DNA of 64,000 nucleotides from Gammaproteobacteria bacterium. Its GTDB lineage: Bacteria > Pseudomonadota > Gammaproteobacteria > Eutrophobiales > Eutrophobiaceae. The translations under genes were made by a program, and so were the position numbers. Positions 43,308 through 53,218 of the stretch are shown in pieces. Each line of letters opens with the position of its first letter. The first letter of the stretch is position 1. The stretch is from positions 1-64,000 of the forward strand of contig QKIY01000026.1 in the NCBI GenBank assembly GCA_003250975.1. The letters run 5' to 3'. The notes beneath the pieces are model-generated. The model was not told the DNA's origin, ran no database searches, and was given only the letters and a program-made list of their open reading frames with translations.

Positions 43308-44606
43308 CTATTTAACCCAGTCAATGCCCAGTAATAGGTCCCCGGCACTCTGAAAGCGTTCGTCCGGTTCTTTTGCCAGCAGGCCTTCTATCAAGGGCTG
43401 GTATTTGTTCAATTCACCGCGCAGCATAGGGATCGGGTTGTTCATATGGGCGTAAAGCAGCTGGGAGATAGAACTCGCTGTATAGGGCCGTTTGCCGGTG
43501 AGCATCTGGTAGAAGATCACCCCCAAACTATAGAGATCACTGCGGTTATCAACAGTCAATCCTGCCCCCTGTTCCGGACTGAGGTAATAGGGTGTGCCCA
43601 CTACCATATTATCGACGGTAATATCTCTGGAATCGCCTGATATCGTCTTCGCGACACCAAAATCACTTATAGTCAGGGTACCATCCTCACGAAACAGAAT
43701 ATTGCCGGGTTTCAGGTCACGGTGGATAATATTCAATTCATGCGCAGCCTGTAGACCTGATGCCATTTGCCGCAGGTATTCCAGTGCAGTGTCCGGTGCA
43801 ATACCCTTTTTGATGCGCTTGTTGAGATCGCCTTCAGGTAGATATTCCATGGCAATGTAGGCAAAATCCGCTGCAAAGGCCCGTTCATATATCTTGATAA
43901 TATGTGGGTGGTCGATGTTTGACAGCAGATTATATTCATTGATAAAGCGTTTCAGACCCTCCTTATATTCATCACCCGTCAAATGCATAATTTTGAGGAT
44001 AACCCGATTACCATCCTGTTCGTTTCTGGCCAGCAGTACCTCAGCCATCCCACCCTCCGCAATAAATTCAGTAATCTCGTAGCCGGGGATAATCGGGTAG
44101 ATGTTTTTACCCGCATAGCATTCGAACGTGTGTTCAGGCTTGGTATTCTCGAAATCTTCAAACATATTTTCGTCGGTGAGATCAAGCACGGCCTGATCTG
44201 CTGGGGAATCTAGGTCATGCGGGTTGAGTAACTCGGTGATACTCATAATGAGATTGTGTTTGTCGTTATCTGTGCGAATGATATAACTCACTGCCCCCAT
44301 ACGTAAGGCGTGTTGAGCGGCATGGACGTCCTTGTCATCGAACAGTATCGAGACAGGTGGCGTAAAGGGATACATGCGAATCGTCTGTAACCAGTCAAAT
44401 CCGGTGACCTCTTTATTGCCAAGGTCATAGTTCATCAATATCAAATCATATTCACTCCAGGGAAAATCTTCCGAGGGGATTCCGCTGGCCGTGTCCAGCT
44501 GGGTAATATCCAGATCCGGCATGAAACCGGATAAGAACCGCGCAAAATCTTGGCGTCTCTGCTGTGGATAATCGATTAACAATATTTTATTCATAGCACG
44601 CTGCAA
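43308..44606 (-). CDS. Ser/Thr protein kinase with N-terminal pseudo-receiver domain
   Basis: 432 aa; receiver-like KILLIDYPQQ...DLILMNYDLG; kinase motifs IHRDLKPGNILF, ISDFGVAK, GTPYYLSPEQ. Confidence 0.85.
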   Translation of the reverse strand: MQRAMNKILLIDYPQQRRQDFARFLSGFMPDLDITQLDTASGIPSEDFPWSEYDLILMNYDLGNKEVTGFDWLQTIRMYPFTPPVSILFDDKDVHAAQHALRMGAVSYIIRTDNDKHNLIMSITELLNPHDLDSPADQAVLDLTDENMFEDFENTKPEHTFECYAGKNIYPIIPGYEITEFIAEGGMAEVLLARNEQDGNRVILKIMHLTGDEYKEGLKRFINEYNLLSNIDHPHIIKIYERAFAADFAYIAMEYLPEGDLNKRIKKGIAPDTALEYLRQMASGLQAAHELNIIHRDLKPGNILFREDGTLTISDFGVAKTISGDSRDITVDNMVVGTPYYLSPEQGAGLTVDNRSDLYSLGVIFYQMLTGKRPYTASSISQLLYAHMNNPIPMLRGELNKYQPLIEGLLAKEPDERFQSAGDLLLGIDWVK

Positions 44607-44731
44607 ATTCTGTCCTCAGCATTATTATTTTTCCTGAATTTACACAGGGTTACAACATTCCTCCTAATGTAAATTCTAGACTATTTACGGCCGGGGATAC
44701 AGAGAATGGGCAAATATGGATTGTATATTAG

Positions 44732-47700
44732 TCAGCGAATAAGAAGATTACTGATGTGGTCGAGCAACACATCATCACTGAAAGGCTTGGTCAGATAAAT
44801 ATTCACTCCTGCTGCGCGGGCCTGTTTGCGATGTTTTTCCGTGGACCGGGAAGTAACCATAATTATAGGTATATCAGCGGTTTCCAGATTGTTACGAATA
44901 TGGGATGACAATTCCATACCATTCATGCGTGGCATTTCAAGATCAACCAGAAGTATATCGGGTATTTTCTTTTTGATGATATCCACCGCTTCAAGCCCGT
45001 CCTTGGCCGTCCTCACATCATACCCGGCATCCTTGATGACCTGTGCCAGAGAGCGGCGGGCACTGAGTGAATCATCCACCACCAGCGCAAAAGGTAACGC
45101 CTCGGGTTCATGACCCGCGGTTTGTTCCATATCCGCAAGATAGTTGCGATCCCCCGTTCTGCGCAGTAGCTCGGGGATATCTAGCACGGGAACGACACTG
45201 CCATCACCGAGGATAGTTGCACCCGGTATACCCGGAATGTGTTTCATATAGGCACCCAGTGGCTTTATTACCAGTTCACGTACATCAAGAATTTCCTGCA
45301 AGAAAACAATACGATTTATGTTTTCATCCTGGACCAGAAGGGCAGGCCGGGTATCCCTGGGAGTAGCGCGGCGATCTATGGGAAGATTGAGCAGATTTTC
45401 GAGGTTCACGGCGTCATAAACATTATCTCCCAGGCGGACCTTCATATCTTCGCCCTCGTTAATAATCTCGCTATCACTGGGATGCAATATCTGAATTACA
45501 CCTCGGTTGGAAACGGCAAGCACCTGATCGCGTTGCCGGATCAATAATGAATGCGAGGATATAAGTGTTATAGGGAGCCTGAGTTCAAACAAGCAACCAC
45601 TTCCCTGTATTGACTCAATATATATGCTGCCCTTGACGGCCTGCAGATGTGAATGAATGATATCCATGCCAATACCACGTCCTGATACCTGTGTTGTTTC
45701 CCTGCGTGTGGAAAATCCAGGTAAAAGAATAAGCCGATCCAATTCATGATCAGGCAATATATCTTCAGGCTCTATGATCCCGCGCTTGATAGCATGTAAT
45801 CGAATAGCCTCACGATTCAGGCCAGCCCCATCATCTCGGCATCGTACAATAACCTGTGTACCTTCACGCAGGAAGGTCAGGTCAATTCGGCCTTCCGGAT
45901 CCTTGTTGTTACGTATCCGGGTTTCCCTGTCCTCAATGCCATGATCGATGGCATTCCTGAGCATGTGCATAAGCGGGTCAAGTAGGTTGTTCAGGACATC
46001 GCTGTCCACCAGTGTATCCGTTCCTTCCAGGTGAAGATTGGCAAATTTACCTGTCGTGCGGCATGTTTGTCTGACACTGCGTTGTAATCGGGGGATGATG
46101 GTTTTGATAGGAACCATACGGGTTTTCATGACCAGTTCCTGTACCTCCCGGTGCAGCCGTGACTGTTCAAATAGCAGTTCATCAAGCTCATGCAAATCGT
46201 GATTTATATTCCTGTTAAGCTCGAAAGAATCAATAGCAGCCTCAGCTAGGCGGTTGGTGATTGTATGCAGCTCGTTATATTGTTCTAGCTCGAGAGGATC
46301 AAATATCTCATTGACTGTTTCACTCTGATTTACGGCACGAAGTTGCTGACCGAATTCGATGCTTCTCGATTCGACCTGTTTTTCCAGCGCGGTAATCAGG
46401 CCCTGCATCAGAGTAAAGTGATTGAACTGGGATTCGGATTCAGTGTTGGAACGGCGAACATTCTCCTGTAACTGGGTAGTAACAATAATTGTCTCGCCAA
46501 GTATACGAATCATGTCATCAATGAGATTGGCCGGAACACGCAATACTGGTGTGGCAGCTTCTTCATCGGTTGCTTTTTCAGCCTGTTCTCCGGCTGTAAT
46601 TTCGCCTGAAGCCGGTGTACCAATTTCGAGATCATTCTCCAGAATTGCTATGCCTTCATTTTCCAGGCGGTTTATCCAGTCAAGAACTTCCTGGAAAACC
46701 TGCAAGGCGTTATCGGGTGATGTCCCTTGTCCGAGAAGCGCTTCACTCATTTCTTCCAGACAATCCGCTGCATTCATGAGGGAAGTAGACAACGCCCTGG
46801 AAGGCAGACGATTATGTTTGTTAAGCAAAATTAGAATATCTTCCAGCTGGTGAGTCAGGTTCGCAATTCCTTTCACCCCAACTGTATTGGCTGCGCCTTT
46901 TACCGTATGGGCAATCCGTTGAGCCTGTTCCATGGCTGTTGCATCTCCACTACCGGTAATCAGGGATTGAATGGCCGAGGAGAAATTCTCTGTTTGAGAA
47001 GGTAGTTCCTGCAGTAAACCGTCCAGAAGTTCCTGGTTGATATCATCGGGGACGGTAATAGAAACATCATCTTCAGTAGCGATCGTCTGTCGCTGTTCCC
47101 TAGCCTCATCTTCCTGTACTGGGAATGGAGCACTTAAGAGATTGGATAATGCCGGTGCAACATCACTAATTAATGGCTTGGGCCAGTTTTCCGATGTGAG
47201 GAATTCAACGATGGCATTGCCTGCATCAGTCTGGCCAAGATTCATCAGATAATTTGTTACCAGATCTGCCCAGCTGGATAATAATTCAGACTGTTGACTG
47301 GTAATAGTGTTGTCATTTAACAGAAATTTGAGGTTTTCATGCAGGACTGAACATGCCTGGTATAATCCTGCAAGCTCTGCAGCCTGGCTGGCACTGCCAA
47401 AGCGTTCAAGCTTGACCATGAATTGTGACAACATATCTTCCCTGATACTGGATTCCATGTCAGGTGATGCCAGTTTGTCAGCTATATCCCGGATATTTTC
47501 ACTGATGGCTTCTGTTTCCGAGATGAGCATATCTACCAGTTCCGTACTGACCGGATGGGGTTTGGCGGGTATATCTACAATACGGTCTTGGGAGGAGATA
47601 TCTTGTGCAGAATCGGCTTTTTCTTCAATGTATTCCGCCGGTATGCCGAGCATCTCGCTTAACAGTATTGCATTATCATCATCCAGCGGAAACAGCCAGT

Positions 47701-48889
47701 TATCATCATGAAGAAAGTCTATGAGTGACTTTGCATAATCAGTATTTCCCGGATCCTGCAGATAATTTCTTGCAAGGGAAGGCCAATGTGTTAATGCCTG
47801 GGATTGCGACTGATTCGGGCTTAATTTGTTATGTAGTGCGTCCTGAATGTTTTCCTGAAGGATAAGGCAGATATCGTGAAAACCAATCAGGCCTTTTTCA
47901 CCTGCTGCCAGCCCCAGCTGTTCTGTTTGATTGGCAATTGTCGCAAGGACAGGGTCGTCTTCACTGCATGCTTTTTCCAGTTCCTGCAGCATGACGTCGT
48001 ATTGCGCAGGAACTGTGACAGGCATGACTTCATCTGTATCTGGTATTTCTTCTTCAAGCACAACACCCAGCATGTCAGCAATGATATTGGCATTCACTTC
48101 AGAAACAGGCACAAGCCAGTCATCATTTTTTAGGTTTTTAATAATGGCGATGGCTGCTTCATCGTCATCAGGATTATCAAGTATACGGGTTAGCAGATTT
48201 GCCCAAGATGCCAACAGGATATTCTGGGTATCATTTAGTTCTCCGCTGGTTTCTTTTAATTTGGAAAGGTTTTCATTTAAATACAGACACAGGTCTTGTA
48301 GCACGAAACGTTCATCCTGTCCCATAAGATCAGCAAGAGTTTCAACGGATTCTGACAGCATGTTTAACTTGTCCTGGGGTTCATCCGTGCCTGTAATTAT
48401 CTTGTTGATGCGTTCCAGTATTACACCATTTTCATCTGTTCCGGATTTTACGATGCCTATATTGCCTATATCGTCCCTTGTTACCTGTGCACTGGTCAGC
48501 AGCATGTCTTTCAATAAGTTGGCATCTTCATTATTCAATGGTGATTGCCAGCTGCTGTCTTTGACCAGGTCGAGAATTTGTTCGGCATAATGAGGATTGT
48601 CCGGCGTGCTAAGGTATTGTTGAATTGATTGTAGACCTGATTTCAGTAGACCAAGTTGTTGGTCGGTGAGCATGAAGCCATCGTCGAGTTGATCCTGGAT
48701 ATTCTGTTGCAACAGAAGGCAAACATCCTGCAGACCGGCAATTTCATATTCTCCGGCCAGATGCGCGGCGCTTTCAAGAAGGCCCAGGAATTCCGGTATT
48801 TTTTCCTCATCACCAGAGAAAAAACTTCCAAGCAATTCTTCCAGTAACTCGAAGTGCTCTTCCAGCGTTGAATTATTTTCTGGATTCAC
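44732..48889 (-). CDS. ChpA/PilL-like hybrid CheA histidine kinase (N-terminal repeats, Hpt, HATPase, CheW-like, receiver)
   Basis: 1385 aa; IAHTVKGAANTVGVKGIANLTHQLED (Hpt), MLRNAIDHGIE, GRGIGMDIIHSHLQAVKGSIYIES, C-terminal receiver LVVDDSLSARRSL...LVDLEMPRMNG. Confidence 0.9.
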   Translation of the reverse strand: MNPENNSTLEEHFELLEELLGSFFSGDEEKIPEFLGLLESAAHLAGEYEIAGLQDVCLLLQQNIQDQLDDGFMLTDQQLGLLKSGLQSIQQYLSTPDNPHYAEQILDLVKDSSWQSPLNNEDANLLKDMLLTSAQVTRDDIGNIGIVKSGTDENGVILERINKIITGTDEPQDKLNMLSESVETLADLMGQDERFVLQDLCLYLNENLSKLKETSGELNDTQNILLASWANLLTRILDNPDDDEAAIAIIKNLKNDDWLVPVSEVNANIIADMLGVVLEEEIPDTDEVMPVTVPAQYDVMLQELEKACSEDDPVLATIANQTEQLGLAAGEKGLIGFHDICLILQENIQDALHNKLSPNQSQSQALTHWPSLARNYLQDPGNTDYAKSLIDFLHDDNWLFPLDDDNAILLSEMLGIPAEYIEEKADSAQDISSQDRIVDIPAKPHPVSTELVDMLISETEAISENIRDIADKLASPDMESSIREDMLSQFMVKLERFGSASQAAELAGLYQACSVLHENLKFLLNDNTITSQQSELLSSWADLVTNYLMNLGQTDAGNAIVEFLTSENWPKPLISDVAPALSNLLSAPFPVQEDEAREQRQTIATEDDVSITVPDDINQELLDGLLQELPSQTENFSSAIQSLITGSGDATAMEQAQRIAHTVKGAANTVGVKGIANLTHQLEDILILLNKHNRLPSRALSTSLMNAADCLEEMSEALLGQGTSPDNALQVFQEVLDWINRLENEGIAILENDLEIGTPASGEITAGEQAEKATDEEAATPVLRVPANLIDDMIRILGETIIVTTQLQENVRRSNTESESQFNHFTLMQGLITALEKQVESRSIEFGQQLRAVNQSETVNEIFDPLELEQYNELHTITNRLAEAAIDSFELNRNINHDLHELDELLFEQSRLHREVQELVMKTRMVPIKTIIPRLQRSVRQTCRTTGKFANLHLEGTDTLVDSDVLNNLLDPLMHMLRNAIDHGIEDRETRIRNNKDPEGRIDLTFLREGTQVIVRCRDDGAGLNREAIRLHAIKRGIIEPEDILPDHELDRLILLPGFSTRRETTQVSGRGIGMDIIHSHLQAVKGSIYIESIQGSGCLFELRLPITLISSHSLLIRQRDQVLAVSNRGVIQILHPSDSEIINEGEDMKVRLGDNVYDAVNLENLLNLPIDRRATPRDTRPALLVQDENINRIVFLQEILDVRELVIKPLGAYMKHIPGIPGATILGDGSVVPVLDIPELLRRTGDRNYLADMEQTAGHEPEALPFALVVDDSLSARRSLAQVIKDAGYDVRTAKDGLEAVDIIKKKIPDILLVDLEMPRMNGMELSSHIRNNLETADIPIIMVTSRSTEKHRKQARAAGVNIYLTKPFSDDVLLDHISNLLIR

Positions 48890-48951
48890 CGGATTAATCG
48901 TTCAGTCAGGGTTATTGAAATCAGTCAATTCTTTGCACCAGTAATTGATTA

Positions 48952-50355
48952 TCACAGGTTGACGTCGATTTCAGATTCGCCTTCTTCCAGCTTGAAAACA
49001 CCAACCGAAGCTACAAGAGACATGGCCTGTTCCACTAGTTCATCGGTATGTAAGGTCTGCTCCTGCAAGTGACTTCCTGTCTTGCGTACACTTTCCCGGA
49101 TATTATCGGCACGGAGGCGAAGTTGACGGCTGGATTCGGCCTGTACAGAAGCGTTTTCTGAAATTTCCTGCACCATGCTTACAAGGTTGGCGGTAGTGGC
49201 CTGGGTTTCTTTCATTTGTTCACCCGCCTTTTGCGCCAACTGGCTTCCTCCTACAACCTGGCTGATGAGGTCGTTCATCGTTGTTACTGTACTTGCAGTC
49301 TCGGCCTGGATATTGCTTACCAGGGTACCAATCTGTGTTGTCGCTTCGCGGGCGTTTTCCGCCAGACGCTGTACTTCATCAGCCACAACAGCAAATCCAC
49401 GGCCAGCCTCACCAGCAGATGCGGCATGCATACTGGCATTCAGGGCGAGAATGTGGGTTCGTTCAGAAATATTGTTGATAAGATTTACAGCAGTACTGAT
49501 TTCCTGCGAACGCTCACCCAGTCGCTTGATACGTTTTTCAGTTTCACGAATACTGTCGCGAATATTATTGATACTTTCTACAGTATCGGTCACCGTGCTC
49601 ATCGCGTTGAGCGTTGTGCGTATAGCTTCTTCGGCAGCTGTGTTGGATGCAGCAGCTAGTTTTGCAATATTAGCCATGGTTTCGGAGGCTGTTTTAAGCT
49701 CCCGGGCAGCGTTCTCGACTTCCGTTCTTTCCTGGTCAGCGAGAAGCAAAACGTTATCTGCCTGGGTTTTTACCAGGTTAGATGTTTCTGCCACTTCTTC
49801 TGAAATTGACATCACCCTGTTCAACACTCTGGCAGTTTCGGTTGCCATCATGTTAAGGGCGTCAGCTATCGGCCCGGTCATGTCTTCTCCAACCTTGGCG
49901 CGTATGGTCAGGTTTTTCTGGGCAAGTTGTGCCACGGTCTCAAGTAAGGTTACAATTGAATCGTTGAGTTTCTCATTCTCGTCTTCAATAGTCAGTAATG
50001 TTGAAAAACGTTCACCTATTATTTTTTCAATAGAACGACCGATAGTTTCAAATTCATCATCTGTTTTGATCCCTATTCTGGTTTCAAGGTCACCTTCTTC
50101 TATTTTTTTCAACTGGTTTTTAAGTCGATTGATTGTGGAATCAATTGAGGTGGCAAATCTAGTCGCACCGACACCAATAATAATGAGGACTATTACCAGC
50201 CCAGAGATTCCCACCAATATAAGGTTGCCAGGCAGATCAGCACCGGCTGCCTGTTTCAGATAAATGGCAAGTCCGGCAAATAGCAGCACGAAAATAAAAC
50301 AGCCAAGTGCTACAGACTTGAGTATTTTTCGTTTAACAGTGTTTTTTTGCGCCAT
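48952..50355 (-). CDS. Methyl-accepting chemotaxis protein (PilJ-like)
   Basis: 467 aa; INNISERTHILALNASMHAASAGEAGRGFAVVADEVQRLAENAREAT. Confidence 0.9.
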   Translation of the reverse strand: MAQKNTVKRKILKSVALGCFIFVLLFAGLAIYLKQAAGADLPGNLILVGISGLVIVLIIIGVGATRFATSIDSTINRLKNQLKKIEEGDLETRIGIKTDDEFETIGRSIEKIIGERFSTLLTIEDENEKLNDSIVTLLETVAQLAQKNLTIRAKVGEDMTGPIADALNMMATETARVLNRVMSISEEVAETSNLVKTQADNVLLLADQERTEVENAARELKTASETMANIAKLAAASNTAAEEAIRTTLNAMSTVTDTVESINNIRDSIRETEKRIKRLGERSQEISTAVNLINNISERTHILALNASMHAASAGEAGRGFAVVADEVQRLAENAREATTQIGTLVSNIQAETASTVTTMNDLISQVVGGSQLAQKAGEQMKETQATTANLVSMVQEISENASVQAESSRQLRLRADNIRESVRKTGSHLQEQTLHTDELVEQAMSLVASVGVFKLEEGESEIDVNL

Positions 50356-50384
50356 ATTCGTGGACTCACTTTATAGTCAATTAA

Positions 50385-50972
50385 TCAGCTAATATCGTCA
50401 ACATCCGTTGTATTACCGGTTTCGTTTGGGTTAAATGGTCTTGTAATCTTGAGAAATAGACCATTGTGGTCAATTTCATGCCAGATAGTGCCATCAATCA
50501 GGTATGCTTCCCTGGTGAACTCCCTGATTAATTCGGCAGCTTTGTCATTCGGTGATACTTTTTCTGCCTCGGCTTCATCCAGTTCCAGAGAAACCGGTAG
50601 TTCATCAATAAAAGTGGCTATTGCCTTTTCACCACGGTCAATAACCAACAGGGTGTTCCTGCCGGCAGTGTTATCGGGAAACAGCAAATTGTTCAGATCG
50701 ATAACCGGTATCAGGTTGCCACGCAGGTTGATCAAGCCCATTAACCAGACAGGCAGGTTTGGAATCGGATAGATATAGGCATTTGTTACAACTTCACAGA
50801 TAATATTCCTGTTAATCAGGACATTCTGGCCGGCAATCCTGAATCCATGACGAATGTTGCGGAGTTCTTCGGCCGATAATCCATCTGACAGACCTTCGAA
50901 CGGATCAAAATGTTCGAGGTTAGGTGCCAGCCTAAGCCAGTCAGCAGAAGTTATGTTTGTGTCGTCAGCCAT
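50385..50972 (-). CDS. CheW-like (PilI-like) adaptor
   Basis: IPNLPVWLMGLINLRGNLIPVIDLNNLLF; NTLLVIDRGEKAIATFIDELP. Confidence 0.85.
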   Translation of the reverse strand: MADDTNITSADWLRLAPNLEHFDPFEGLSDGLSAEELRNIRHGFRIAGQNVLINRNIICEVVTNAYIYPIPNLPVWLMGLINLRGNLIPVIDLNNLLFPDNTAGRNTLLVIDRGEKAIATFIDELPVSLELDEAEAEKVSPNDKAAELIREFTREAYLIDGTIWHEIDHNGLFLKITRPFNPNETGNTTDVDDIS

Positions 50973-51330
50973 ATTGTTTTAACTGGTTAAGTATCTGGTC
51001 TGCAGTATAGGGCTTGGAGATCAATTCCTTGCCTCCCTGCATTTTGGCCCAGACCCGATCCGCTTTCTGTTTTTTACTGCTCACAAAAATTACCGGAATA
51101 GATTTAAGATCACTGTCATTGGTAATGGTACGAGTAGCTTCATAGCCATCTATTTCATCCATGACAATATCCATAAAAATAAGATCTGGTTTTTCGCTTT
51201 TTGCCATGGCAATTGCGTCCTTGCCATTATTGGCACTGATAACCATATAGCCGGATCCCTTGAGAATATTTTCCAGGTTGGCGCGATCAGGTGCCGAATC
51301 GTCAACGATTAAAACTTTGTTAATTGCCAT
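50965..51330 (-). CDS. Single-domain response regulator (PilH/CheY-like)
   Basis: NKVLIVDDSAPDRANLENIL...LIFMDIVMDEIDGYEATRTI. Confidence 0.9.
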   Translation of the reverse strand: MAINKVLIVDDSAPDRANLENILKGSGYMVISANNGKDAIAMAKSEKPDLIFMDIVMDEIDGYEATRTITNDSDLKSIPVIFVSSKKQKADRVWAKMQGGKELISKPYTADQILNQLKQYG

Positions 51331-51389
51331 TTACTGTCTCCGTCAAAACAAGATCATTAATCCAATCCATTAAAGTTGTGCTGTTTGAT

Positions 51390-52172
51390 TTATGCCATGG
51401 CCGAGGCCGGCAGATACTGGTTCATCACTTCCTGAAATACCAGTTGGCTTACAGGTTTTATCAGATAAGTGTCACAGCCTGCCAGCTTGCCCTTGATTTT
51501 GTCAGCAGGTGAAGAATTGCCGGTCAACATGATTACCGGGGTCTCCCTGGCCTTGCCGTCTTTGATAGTTTTACAAATTTCATATCCGTCCATTCCCGGT
51601 AATACGACATCCAGGAAAATAATGTCGTAATTATTTTGATTAATCAGGTCAAACGCATCCTCACCCGTCTCGGCAAAATCGACTCTTGCGGCAAACGGTT
51701 TCAGGGCCTGATCCATCTGAATCCGTACTGGTAAACTGTCGTCTACAACCAGGGCCGCATATTCTTTTGAACTGGCGGTTTTTGGACGATTGCTGGAAAC
51801 CCCATCTGTTGAAATGGCTACTTCTTTAGCGATCTTTAGTACATTGCTGGCAACCTGATCCAGGATACTGATAGCACGCGAGGCTATCAGTGGCCGCCTC
51901 ACTTGGTAATGGCGTGTATTGAACTCACGGCCCTTAGATACCATGACAGAGTAGGGTTCATTTCCCTCAAGCTTGTTTCGATATGATTGCCATTTAATAA
52001 GTGACGCCGGTTCATCAGCATTAACCATGAGAATCTGCGGGTTATCAAGTAAATCGACTTCCTTGTAAGTGATGTTTCGGGTTTTTGAGTGTTCAAATGC
52101 CGCATTCAGACGTTTCCTTTCGATATCAGGGATACCTATCAGGGCAACATCTATCAGGCTTTTTATGTTCAT
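51390..52172 (-). CDS. Response regulator with degenerate N-terminal domain and C-terminal receiver (PilG-like)
   Basis: 260 aa; C-terminal ALVVDDSLPVRIQMDQAL...IIFLDVVLPGMDGYEICK; atypical N-terminal ~120 aa. Confidence 0.8.
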   Translation of the reverse strand: MNIKSLIDVALIGIPDIERKRLNAAFEHSKTRNITYKEVDLLDNPQILMVNADEPASLIKWQSYRNKLEGNEPYSVMVSKGREFNTRHYQVRRPLIASRAISILDQVASNVLKIAKEVAISTDGVSSNRPKTASSKEYAALVVDDSLPVRIQMDQALKPFAARVDFAETGEDAFDLINQNNYDIIFLDVVLPGMDGYEICKTIKDGKARETPVIMLTGNSSPADKIKGKLAGCDTYLIKPVSQLVFQEVMNQYLPASAMA

Positions 52173-52199
52173 AGCGTCATCTGATTGCTGGCATCCACG

Positions 52200-53201
52200 T
52201 CACGCATCATCAATTGTGAGATAAACGAGCGTCTGATTCAGCAATTGGTATGCGATTTCACCAAACGTCATGGGCCCCTTGAAATCTTCTGTTTGTTTTC
52301 CCTCCAGTTCCGAATAGAGGTAATTCAATACACAATTACAACTGAATGCTACATTATCGACTTGTGGTAGGGCTGCCTTGAACTGTGCCACATAATCTCT
52401 CACCGGCGCCGCAAGTTTGTACTCAACCCCATTGAAGACTGGCGCATAAAATGAAACCTTGCCTTCCGCTTCATTTACTTCCTGAATCGACACATTAATC
52501 ATTGCACCAGAGTAATCGGCAACCAGGGGAAGTTGTGTGTCCACGCTATTGTCAATCAGGTACTTGGCAAAATTCTGTTCCACACCATTGACAAGCACCG
52601 AGGTGGCAGAAAAGCCTGAATCAGGAAATTCAAGTGAATCGCCATCACCTTGTTTTTGAATATTGACTATACCGATGTTGGCAACCTTGCCCGGGACAAG
52701 GGTCACGTGCATGGCAAGGGCCTTATCGTAAGAAGCCTCGCCTGTCCCGCCATTGACAACAATAGGTTTGACAGAACCAAGGTCATCAAGATGCAGGCCG
52801 GTTATCCAGCCAGCTATAGGTTTGATGAACATATCTTCATATTCCGGCGCATTGTGCGCGTAATCCATATGTAACTGGGTAAAAGCCGGGATAAGTAGTA
52901 TGGTGAATCCATCATCCGGACATTCCTTGGCGATATTCTGAATAGTGGAGGTATTATAGAATTTCACCTGAATACGCTTGGCCACGGAACGGTCAAGTTC
53001 AGATACATACAATTGCTGTTTAGTAGTAACTCCTCCATTGTCGCCCATGAAATAGGGAATGGAACCCCCTATCCAACGGCCCTTGGGTAGCTGCTTCAGA
53101 AGTTTTTCATCACCCCCAATCCACAATACCCTTCCGGCCTCGATAGCGGCCTTAGCCTCATCGACTGAGACCATTCTTGCATTGATGTCCGAAGTAGCCA
53201 T
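52200..53201 (-). CDS. FIST-C-like / DUF6976-type protein
   Basis: 333 aa; C-terminal FSCNCVLNYLYSELEGKQTEDFKGPMTFGEIAYQLLNQTLVYLTI resembles FIST_C. Confidence 0.55.
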   Translation of the reverse strand: MATSDINARMVSVDEAKAAIEAGRVLWIGGDEKLLKQLPKGRWIGGSIPYFMGDNGGVTTKQQLYVSELDRSVAKRIQVKFYNTSTIQNIAKECPDDGFTILLIPAFTQLHMDYAHNAPEYEDMFIKPIAGWITGLHLDDLGSVKPIVVNGGTGEASYDKALAMHVTLVPGKVANIGIVNIQKQGDGDSLEFPDSGFSATSVLVNGVEQNFAKYLIDNSVDTQLPLVADYSGAMINVSIQEVNEAEGKVSFYAPVFNGVEYKLAAPVRDYVAQFKAALPQVDNVAFSCNCVLNYLYSELEGKQTEDFKGPMTFGEIAYQLLNQTLVYLTIDDA

Positions 53202-53218
53202 TGTTAAATCTCCTGTTC

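Noticed and set aside
49175-50263. 362-aa plus-strand ORF antisense to the MCP gene
   Set aside because: Fully contained in a well-supported MCP coding region on the other strand; low-complexity Ser/Ala/Arg composition typical of a shadow ORF.
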